From positions 1,178,001-1,242,000 of the forward strand of contig PVNU02003862.1 of NCBI GenBank assembly GCA_003013855.2: a stretch of 64,000 nt of DNA, in the 5' to 3' direction. Source of the stretch: Liriodendron chinense (lineage: Eukaryota > Streptophyta > Magnoliopsida > Magnoliales > Magnoliaceae). The translations under genes were made by a program, and so were the position numbers. This document shows positions 56,027-64,000 of this stretch, one piece after another. Numbering within the stretch: position 1 is the first letter of the stretch; every line of letters starts with the position of its first letter. The notes beneath the pieces were generated by a model. It worked only from the letters and a program-made list of their open reading frames with translations, was not told the DNA's origin and searched no databases.

Positions 56027-57029
56027 CTCTACATCGCATCAAGTATCACTACTTAGATATGATCTAGGGTATTGGCACTATTCATCAACTTTTCTACTGG
56101 TTATTCAAACTTTGAAGTATATAAAAGTATTCAATCTATCTTAGATGAGATCTGAAAGTCTACATACCCGAGTGGGCGGTGCAGTTCAATCAAGTTCTCT
56201 AAATAAGATAAATTTGATGCTTTTACGACTATATAGTTGTATAACCTACAACCCACCATTATGGGTTCATGCATCATTTAGGAAAGGAATTTAACTCTCA
56301 CTTAGGTTATGCACAACCTTTGGATTATTGTGATAAATTTCCTATTTTCCAATGAAAGGAGGGCTTAGATTTTAATCACATAAAGATTAGAGCCAGAATG
56401 TATAAATCATTAGATTAAAGAAAACATTTATTACCATCAAAGAAAACTAATACTTAAATGAGAGGAAAAACCAATCATTGCCATTGATCATGTCCATTCT
56501 TGATGGATCTGATCATCACCATTAATGTTCATAATTGATGATGGATCCTTTCATCAATGTTGATCATTGGTGGTTGATGACGGTTCCTTTCACTTGTGGA
56601 CTCGTGATCAATAGTGATCGTATGGATATCTATCATGATCTACATTCATTTGCACACATACATGTAATAATGCATACACATCAAATAATCAATAGATATG
56701 TAGAGTTACACATTTTCCCACCTAACATGATTAGTAATGTATGTATCATGATAGAATAAATTGTTCACAATTAATAGAATCCAAAATTTCATTTATGGGC
56801 ATTCTTTTTAATTACTAATCGATCATCATCATCTCAGGAGACGTTTATCGTTAATTACAAAATTAGATCGTACCAACGATTAGATCTCGCCGAAAATGCC
56901 AAGTCACTTTCCATCATTTGGATTAAATCAGCCCACAAATGGCTGATAAAGACAAAAAAAATTCATTTATCTTGAAGTGAAGTGATTTGGGCTTCTAATT
57001 TTGCCCATTATTATATTGGACATATAAGT
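56027..57029 (-). other. Copia leader, part next to gag
   Basis: Non-coding, AT-rich sequence between gag and the nested solo LTR. It contains 'tgatcat' and 'gttgatg' repeats near 56480-56630. The length is unusual for a Copia leader and could hide a further old insertion, but I see no boundaries. Confidence 0.45.
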
Positions 57030-57034
57030 GGGGT

Positions 57035-57995
57035 TGATGCAGGATGCCCTAATTATGATGCATGTTCTTGAACACAAGTAAATCAGCGGAATCAAACAAC
57101 AATAACAATATAAAATCTAGCAATCATCATCATGAACTAAGAAGATCACAAGGAACATGCACTGGAACGGGCCGGTCATCACAACCATGAAGTAAGAAGT
57201 TCAAGTATCGCTATGGTTGGATCCGGCGAGGGATGGAACCTCCCGATCTTGCATGGCCATAACCCAATCAATTAAAGGAATCTCTAATCCGGAAAATCAG
57301 GAGATTTTGGATTAGGGATTTGAAATTCTGAAAATTAGGGTTTTAGGATCAAATCAGAATTTGGGGATTGGGGGATTCGAAATAAATGAGTTAGAAAGGA
57401 TAGATTTACCTGGAAGAAGGTTAGAGGGGCATAAGAAGCAATCAGAAGAAAAGAGGATCAAGGAAAAGGAGAAAGCATCACCATAAGAGAGAGAGAAGAA
57501 GAGGAAAGCTCCAAGAGGCTTTTCATTAATCAAATCAATAGTTAATTTCGTGTTTAGGGCCTGGCCCACTTAAATAAACAAAGAAAATAAGTAAAAAGTC
57601 TAAACTACCCCTAAAACTAAGCAAAAACGCATAAATAAACAAAGCCGCGCGAAAGTTCGGGCGCTCGGTCGGGCGCCCGAAGACGTCCAAAAACGTCCAG
57701 AGAGTTTCGGGCGCTCGAGAGGCTAAGTTCAGGTGCCCAATCGGGCGCTCGCAGGCAATGGTCGGGCGCCCGATCGGGCGCCGGAAGACAGTGGTCGGGC
57801 GCCCGAAGTCTTCAGCTCTTCAGTCCTTCTTCTCCATTCTTCCTACACACGTGTCCTCCCTGGATGGGGTCTTCTATGTGTCTGAGCACGTGTGGAGGGT
57901 CTTCAGCTCCTCAATAGTCGCCTATCCACAAGGACGGTGCTTGTGGTTGGCGCTTTCTTCGTTGGTACACTTGAAATGGTCTTGTGTCCTCATCA
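57035..57995 (-). mobile_element. Nested solo LTR (TSD GGGGT) in the Copia leader
   Basis: 961 bp, ends TGATGCAGGATGCC and TCCTCATCA, with perfect 5-bp duplications GGGGT at 57030-57034 and 57996-58000. About 57655-57810 is GC-rich with repeated GGGCGCCCGA palindromes. It is the same family as the LTR at 63148-63980 (shared first 130 bases and 'aaacgtccaaaaacg' block). Minus orientation is inferred from the PPT beside that sister LTR. It inserted after the Copia element, giving a relative age order. Confidence 0.9.
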
Positions 57996-58000
57996 GGGGT

Positions 58001-59160
58001 CCATATGGGTTGTCCAACCACGTGGATAGTTCATAATGGTCCCTTATTTTTTTGTTAAAACCATCAAAATGCAATATAAATTGTTAAAGATCATCAACTT
58101 AAAATTGGGCCCACCTTGAAATTAATGGCTTGATTTACTCCAAGCCATTATTTTTATTAGAAAATTTGGGCTTTAAAAAAATTGGGTTAACTCAAAATGA
58201 ACCCAATATGTCAACTCACTAGCCCAATTTGAAGCCCAAATGTCAGGCCCAATATTGCTCATCCTCTTCTTCCCTTATTTAGGGTTTGATGAAACCCATT
58301 TTTTTAGGTAACAATAGCTGCCATGGTGGCTGTCTGCACAATTAGAGGAGAGAGGCAAAGATGCGACTGCAGCAAGCGCTGCTACTGCGAGCTGCGGCGG
58401 CGGCAGCCGGCGCTGCTGTTGTTGCGGCGGTGGCCATGGCGCAGCTGGTGGCGGCCATGACTGCCTCCTTTTGCTGGCGGAGATGGCCTGTCAAGCTACT
58501 TATCAGGCAACCATCTCTAACACATGACCCTGCCCTAATAAAAAACTCATATTCCAGTCATCAGAAAATTGGCCTTCGAAGAAAAAATAACCATCGATCC
58601 ATATTCAAAGCACGATTAGGGATTGGCTAATTAATGGAAAGGCCTATTTCTGATAGAGGATATTTACACGGTGGGGCAGCATTTATGAGCAGATTGGATG
58701 TCAATCTGATACATGACTATCAAGTCGGCACGTGAACTGCACTTGTGTCTTCATACGCTGCCCCAAATCACATTCCCATTATTTCATGTATATATAAAAT
58801 AAAGTATGCAAGGATGACGCTGGCACTATAGTTTGTGGGCCTTTCCCAAATTGGGTCTGGCCATGGCTAATGTGGATATTCGCAGCGGTGGCCCTGGCCC
58901 AAAAAATTTTGTCCTTCTCTTTCTCAAAAAGGCTTTTGGGTTTTATCAAATCTCTAATTGATTCAATTGTTAATCTCATTTATATTAATCTCCATACCTC
59001 AAAGACAAATAAATGAGGTATATGCAATTAATAAAAGGAATAATTAAGTGTGATGAGTATTTGATGATCGACATATTATTAAAATAAAATTTTCGATTTA
59101 ATTATGAAAGGGCACCTACCTCAATGCGATGTTTTTCTCAATTAATAGGAGAATCGCCTA
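58001..59160 (-). other. Copia leader, part next to the PBS
   Basis: Non-coding. A GC-rich stretch near 58360-58480 gives an alanine-rich frame on the + strand (repeats of 'gcggcg'), which I regard as compositional. The rest is AT-rich. Confidence 0.45.
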
Positions 59161-59177
59161 TTATTGCTCTGATACCA
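59161..59177 (-). other. Copia primer-binding site
   Basis: The minus strand reads TGGTATCAGAGCAATAA one base after the 5' LTR. TGGTATCAGAGC is the standard complement of plant initiator tRNA-Met used by Copia elements. It fixes the orientation and the LTR boundary. Confidence 0.93.
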
Positions 59178-59178
59178 C

Positions 59179-59644
59179 TGTAAGTAATTTGCGGAAGTGT
59201 GGGCCTCCAGGATCCGACGGTCTACACGACGAGGACCTATAAAAAGCTGAGGATGTGCGGTGCGGTCCAGCGATCCGCCTATTTTGCTACAGGAACAAGT
59301 GGGTCTGATCACCCCTCTGATCCTATGGTGAGGATGGTCCCTGGATCTCGATCTATGGTTTAGATCGAAAAGGATGAGCCACATAAACTCTCTAAGTCTT
59401 TTCCTCTCTTTTCTCTCCGTATCTCCCTTTTACTTTTTGTATCTTAATACGGGAGAGAGTTTCCCCTATTTATAGAATACATAAGAGGGATAAGAAGGAT
59501 AAGAGGGTGAGATGAGATAGGGTTTATCCTTGTCTCTTCTAACCATCTTCGGAATTTGAGTTTCAAATTCACAAAAGAAAGAGAAAGCGGTAACAACCTA
59601 TGGGCCGCAACCCACAAGTGAGCCCCACAGGTCCACAACTAACA
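59179..59644 (-). repeat. 5' LTR of the Copia element
   Basis: 466 bp, same ends as 50343-50807, followed by TCCTT at 59645-59649. Differences from the other LTR are mostly transitions. Confidence 0.9.
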
Positions 59645-59649
59645 TCCTT

Positions 59650-60950
59650 TCCTTTCCATGGATCCAAACAGGCCCTTTTTAGTATCTTTGCTCCGATCTT
59701 CTACTATACATGTGGAGGAATCAATAATAACAACCCTGCCATGTTTATAAACTTGGCACTCAGACTTGTTGTGCAGCATAGTCAATCCGATTCACTTGGA
59801 AACAAGAGTTAAGTGCCATAAAATCTGACAATTTTAAGGCTTTTTAGAAAAAAAAATTGCTGAGGTGACTTTCCAATTAACTCAGCTGAGTTTTTTGAAA
59901 GGAGGAAACTGAAAGTGCATTTTTCGGTTTCCACTTCAAGTTCTTCTTCTTTTGGTATATTGTGGAAGATTTCCGTTCTTCAAACCCTCTTCTCATGCCA
60001 TAAAAGTAATCTTCCTCCTATGTTCCTTCAACACTTTATCCCTAAGCATACCATAACTAATCTCTCTGGATCAATCTTTCTTTCAGATTTCTTCTACCTA
60101 TCATTCTCCTCGGTCTTCTCGTCTTAAAACGAAATGCAGCAATTGTAAATCATACTTGCGATCTCTTCCTAAGTGATCATTTTTAACCATAAAACCGAAG
60201 GTCAAAATCCTACATCCTATGACCCGTCAAAAGATGCTAAACATTGCATTGATGCTTCATCTCCCTAGAATTTCCCTATTTTTCATGGTTTTTTCCATTC
60301 AGTCAGCAACGATAAAATATTCCCCACTGACTTGAGGGATTTTCCATTTGAAGGCAAAAAAAAAAAAAACAGAGGAAGAAAAGAAAGAAAGAAGAACGAA
60401 GAAAGAAAGAAAGAAAATGATTCCCCAATCTAGTTGGAGTTTAAAAGCTTGCTTTGAGTTATATCCTCTTCATTTACATTATCAGCACACATTCTCCTTG
60501 GTAAATTGGTGCATTATGGATCTGGGGGTCTAATAAAATACACATCAAAGGATTCAAAGAGGGACTGTGAGAAGAAGATACAAATTGTCATATGGTCCTA
60601 AGGATGTGTGGGTCTGAATACGTTCAGCCATGAACGATGCTTGAGGACACCTGATTTTCTTTACCAAGATTATGACTCTGGTTCAAGGGTCAAACAACAG
60701 TGGAACAAGCAAGCAAAATGCAATGATATAGTAATAGGTCACAGGTCTACATAATCCATGGCCTAAACAGTGGAAGAGAGCTAAATAAGCACAATAAGCA
60801 TAGTAGCAGGCTTTCGATCTGGAATTGTCACTTTCGTAAATTAGAGACCTAAAAAGAGTGTAGCAAAGAACATTTTTTTTGGCTCTATCATAAGAATGGT
60901 CACAATGGAAGATGATGACAAGACAAAACAACCAATAGATCAAACTGATC
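59650..60950. other. Intergenic segment right of the Copia element
   Basis: The first bases (CATGGATCCAAACAGGCCC) look like the end of an old MITE that the Copia element split. 60346-60420 is a purine tract ('aaagaaagaaagaag'). No gene is recognised. Confidence 0.4.
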
Positions 60951-60955
60951 ACTAA

Positions 60956-61136
60956 GGGCCCGTTTGGATGCCACCAAATAAGTAACTTATTTGAGATAAG
61001 TTCGGCTTATGATCAATTATAAGTAGCTTTTTTATTTAAAGTTACTTAATCACTTCAGTTTAGTAAGTAGAAATCAAGATAAGCTACTTAAGGCATAAGT
61101 AGCTTATCTTGATTAACTTACGATCCAAATGCCTCC
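60956..61136. mobile_element. PIF/Harbinger-like MITE, short form (TSD TAA)
   Basis: 181 bp, begins GGGCCCGTTTGGATGCC and ends ATCCAAATGCCTCC, with TAA at 60953-60955 and 61137-61139. Sub-terminal 'aagtaacttatttgagataag' and 'aagtagcttatctt' match the 1086-bp element at 20751-21836, of which this looks like an internal deletion derivative. Confidence 0.72.
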
Positions 61137-61690
61137 TAAACGAGCATAGAAATCAATCCTTCTTTACATGAAGCAGTCTTCCTGTGAGAAGAATGAAAAA
61201 GTCGGATGAATTTCAGACTTAGTTATATGATGAAAACCATTCTCTAAACAACGATGCTGACAGAACCACGAATCATGTAAATCAAGTTAATACTAGAAGT
61301 GAAACCAATGGAAGGCACATACATCCGCTTTTGCTTGAGAACCCTCATTGCCCGAGCCTTCACAGCTTCTTGAGCAGGACCAGGTCATGTCTTTTTTTAT
61401 CTGTTCTTTATATCAACTAAGCTCAGCATCGGGCCTTTTAAACTTTGCATCCATAGTTTCACCTCTTTTAATAATCTGAAAATAGTTTACAATCAGTTTA
61501 GAAGGAAATGAAACAGAATAACATGATTTGATATAAAAAGCATGAAGCAAGGATTTTAATTCCAAAGTTGAAGCAGGACCACTTTTAGATACGAAAACGA
61601 GAAACCATAATATTCTACAATGTTTCGAAGCTATTTGAAAGTCCTCCAGATAACTACTTGCATATTGTATACTAGGGAAATCCTACCACA
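61137..61690. other. Unassigned segment
   Basis: AT-rich sequence with no supported gene or element. Confidence 0.35.
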
Positions 61691-61699
61691 TGCATGTCG

Positions 61700-63147
61700 T
61701 GGCAATAGTAAAAACACCCATAGCACGAATCATGCAATCCCATTGGACAGCGCTGATGCTCTTGAGGTAGATAAGATGTCATCCCTCGATGGCCTTTTCA
61801 TTAGGGCCATCACCCCAGAGGGCCTCTCATTGGGAAAGGTAAAAGATCCCCAGTCCACTCCCTCAATTCAATCGCTTGAGGTTTAGAGAGAGAAAATAGC
61901 AATGCCCATCTTGATTCTAGCGGATGATCAATCTGGAAAAGTCAGACTGTCCATTTGAAGCAGCACATCCATCTAAATCCTCAAAGATTGCTGGTGACAC
62001 ACAAACAATGGAGGAGAGGATGCCTATTCGTTCCATCCTTTGGGAGAATACTTTTCATGAAGCAAAAGATTTGATCCAGTTCAAAAACAAAGATGTAATC
62101 AGATGGGGGGATATTGAAGCAGAGTTGGAGCCTTTAGAAGAGTGCCAATCAGACCATATCCCCATGGAGTCAGCGGCTTTGGCCAAGGAGCAGGGTCTTT
62201 CGCACTCTCACCCACACCACAATCTTCAGATATCTCTTGAGGTGTTGGATCGAAGGGACTTTGGCATTAAAGCCTTGAAGGAAAAAGGAAAGTGAGGTGA
62301 TGAAAAAATCCATGAAGGAAGCTCAAAGGTTAGCATCGATGGCAATTCTCGTAAAATGATCACTCAGAGAAGAATGACACGACAACAAGAAAGATTATCA
62401 AGGGCAGAGATCACTGAGGTGAACCAATGAGGATTTTATCATGGAATATAAGACGTATGGGTCATCCAGATAAAAGAAAGGGCAGTTTGTCGCCACAGCC
62501 GGAATGGAATCGGAATCCTCCTCATCCATGAGTCTAAGCTTCAGTCAGTTAATGATGCTTCAGTCCATCAGATCTGGGGTAACAAAAAGTGCAGTTGGTT
62601 GGCTAAATACGCATTAGGATGTTGGGGGGGGGGGGGGGGTTTGTTGGGGGGGTGCTGATCACAGTTTGGGATGACAAAGTCTTCAAGTTATCTAATCATT
62701 GGATAAGAAATTTCTCGTTATCTGCCTGTTTGGTCAATTTATCCAATGGTAGGGAACGAGTAGATCTCAAATATATATGAACCTTCCGATAAAGCACAGA
62801 GAATGCCTTTTATACAAGAGCTAGAGGTCATCAGGCACGATGGAATCCCCCATGGTCCCAAGGTGGCGATTTCAATGCCATTAGATTCGCGCAAGAAAAG
62901 AACGGTATTGCCAGCTCATCAAGAGTGATGAAAGGTTTTGCAGAATTTTGTTAATTGCAATGAGATCATCGATCTTCAATTTGAAGGAGGTCCTTTTACC
63001 TGGTCCAACCACCAGGAGCATCTGGTCATGTGCAGGCTGGACCACTTCCTAGTGGACAAGGAGTGGGCAAAGATCCATCCTTTCTCTTCTCAGACCATCC
63101 TCCCTAAACCAATATCAGATCACAACTCGATTTTTCCGAACATAAGG
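61700..63147 (+). pseudogene. L1-type LINE fragment (endonuclease region)
   Basis: ORF2 of an L1-type LINE begins near 62430 with MRILSWNIRRMGHPDKRK, the start of the apurinic-type endonuclease that nicks target DNA. After frame breaks it continues GGDFNAIRFAQEKNG (about 62860-62905), then EIIDLQFEGGPFTWSNHQEH and CRLDHFLVDKEWAKIHPFSS, with the catalytic-region motif SDHNSI before 63147. Upstream frames (61620-61886, 61924-62295) are probably the preceding part of the LINE, but I cannot match them to a domain. The reverse transcriptase is absent: the fragment is cut by the LTR at 63148. Confidence 0.8.
62624..62639 (+). repeat. G16 homopolymer
   Basis: Sixteen consecutive G residues, followed after TTTGTT by another G run of seven. 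It lies inside the LINE endonuclease region and breaks its frame. It could be a true slippage expansion or an assembly/sequencing artefact. Confidence 0.9.
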
Positions 63148-63980
63148 TGATGCAGGATGCCGTAATTATGATGCATGCTCATGAACACAATTAAATCAGC
63201 AGAAAATAGAAGACAATAATAATCTAAAATTCAAAGATAATCATCATAAACTAAGAAGATCATAAAGAGACATGCAATGGAGCGGGCCATTCATCACAAC
63301 CATGAAGTATGATATTCAATTATTGCTATGGTTGGATCCGGCGAGAGATTGAACATCCCGATCTTGCATGGTCTTAACCCAATCAATCAATGGGGATCAT
63401 TGGCCCGAGGAATCGAAAGGTTTCTCGGGTTAGGGATTTGGAAAATCTGAAAAATTAGGTTTAGGATTAATTCTCAGATTTTGATCATGGGGAATTAAGA
63501 AAACTAAGGTTTAGAATGTAGGGGAAGAAAGATGAATTACCTGGAAGAAGTTGGAGAGGCACAAGAAGAAAAGTGAAGAAGGAGATCAAGGAAGAAGAAG
63601 CACCATGAGAGAGGGAGAGAGGGAGGAGGCAACCAAAGGTTTGCTCTTTTCATTAATCAACAATTAATCTCGTTTTTAGGGCTGAGCCTTCTTAAATAAC
63701 CAATAAGAAAACATGAAAATACCAAAATACCTTTAAAAATTAAGCAAAAACAAAACTTAAAACAAATTGCACAAAAGTTCGGGCACCCAGGCGCCTGAAG
63801 ACGTCCAAAAACGACAAAAAACCTCTTACACATGTGTCCTCCCAATGTGGGGTCTTCAATGTGTCAAATCACGTGTGTAGAGTCTTCAATGCTCCTCAAA
63901 TGTCGCCTAGCTAGAAGGAAGATGCTTGTGGTAGGCGCTTTCTTCGTTGGTAGACTTTAGAAGGTCTTGCATCCTCATCA
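63148..63980 (-). repeat. 3' LTR of an element extending beyond the window
   Basis: 833 bp with ends TGATGCAGGATGCC and TCCTCATCA, closely related to the solo LTR at 57035-57995. The 5 bases before it (TAAGG) are not repeated after it. Instead, the next bases read on the minus strand as CCCGAGGGGAAT directly before the LTR, a polypurine tract. So this is the 3' LTR of a minus-strand element whose body lies to the right of 64000. It inserted into the LINE. Confidence 0.75.
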
Positions 63981-63992
63981 ATTCCCCTCGGG
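63981..63992 (-). other. Probable polypurine tract
   Basis: The minus strand CCCGAGGGGAAT abuts the LTR start TGATGAGG. It primes plus-strand synthesis in LTR retrotransposons. Confidence 0.55.
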
Positions 63993-64000
63993 TGAGAAAA

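Larger units (their letters stand above)
50343..59644 (-). mobile_element. Ty1/Copia retrotransposon, near-complete but dead
   Basis: Bounded by LTRs at 50343-50807 and 59179-59644 and by perfect 5-bp duplications TCCTT (50338-50342 and 59645-59649). On the minus strand: 5' LTR, a PBS complementary to initiator tRNA-Met, a long leader, gag from ATG at 56026, protease, integrase, reverse transcriptase and RNase H (the Copia order), then TTGGAGA before the 3' LTR. The leader is enlarged by a nested solo LTR (57035-57995), so the element was about 8.3 kb. I counted about 38 differences in 465 LTR positions (about 92% identity), so the insertion is moderately old. Nonsense codons, frameshifts and damaged catalytic motifs show it cannot move by itself. 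Confidence 0.93.

Noticed and set aside
58361..58630. Alanine-rich 89-residue frame
   Set aside because: GC-rich triplet composition inside the Copia leader, on the strand opposite to the element, with no recognisable domain. Probably not a gene.
50343..59644. Possible integrated pararetrovirus or virus sequence
   Set aside because: Domain order, LTRs, PBS and TSD show an ordinary Copia retrotransposon. No movement or coat protein motifs are present.
1..64000. tRNA, rRNA or other structured RNA genes
   Set aside because: I saw no cloverleaf-like A/B-box pairs or rRNA words by eye. A tRNAscan/Infernal run would be needed to exclude short ones.

Overview
The window is nuclear DNA from a flowering plant. 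It has spliced genes with GT/AG introns, a coiled-coil NLR resistance-type gene, dying Ty3/Gypsy and Ty1/Copia retrotransposons, L1-type LINE pieces and many MITEs. A very frequent dispersed repeat, rich in 'gtgggccc', 'tccatccattttg' and 'catgatgt' words, is of a kind I associate with magnoliid trees. That taxonomic guess is inference with low confidence.

Only two genes look functional. (1) Five exons on the + strand between 1262 and 14968 encode a 263-residue plant XRCC4, the non-homologous end-joining scaffold that partners DNA ligase IV. Its introns are inflated by insertions. Intron 2 (6.2 kb) holds a solo LTR (2239-3258, TSD AGTAA), a 3.5 kb element with two LTRs and no visible polyprotein (3653-7124), and a second solo LTR (7249-8118, TSD AAAGG). 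Intron 4 holds several MITEs, including two inverted copies of one element that could form a long hairpin in the pre-mRNA. (2) One continuous frame at 39153-42971 encodes a 1272-residue CC-NB-LRR protein with every canonical NB-ARC motif. Its 3' end carries a 144-bp in-frame LRR duplication and a younger 673-bp tandem duplication that left a 3' pseudogene copy.

The 15-26.4 kb stretch is intergenic and full of MITEs and dispersed repeats. It also holds two decayed copies of the sequence modules found just upstream of the NLR (36.8-39.0 kb), which suggests old duplications of NLR flanking or promoter DNA. A degenerate Gypsy element on the - strand fills 26583 to about 36.4 kb. A near-complete Copia element on the - strand (50343-59644, TSD TCCTT, LTRs about 92% identical) fills 50-60 kb. 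It is inactivated by nonsense codons, a mutated catalytic YVDD box and a template-switch insertion, and it carries a nested solo LTR (57035-57995, TSD GGGGT). The right end holds a LINE endonuclease fragment cut by the LTR of another - strand element that runs off the window.

I found no evidence of a previously undescribed biochemical system. The most interesting structures are the large inverted repeats inside XRCC4 introns, the layered NLR duplications with displaced upstream modules, and the template-switch scar in the Copia element.
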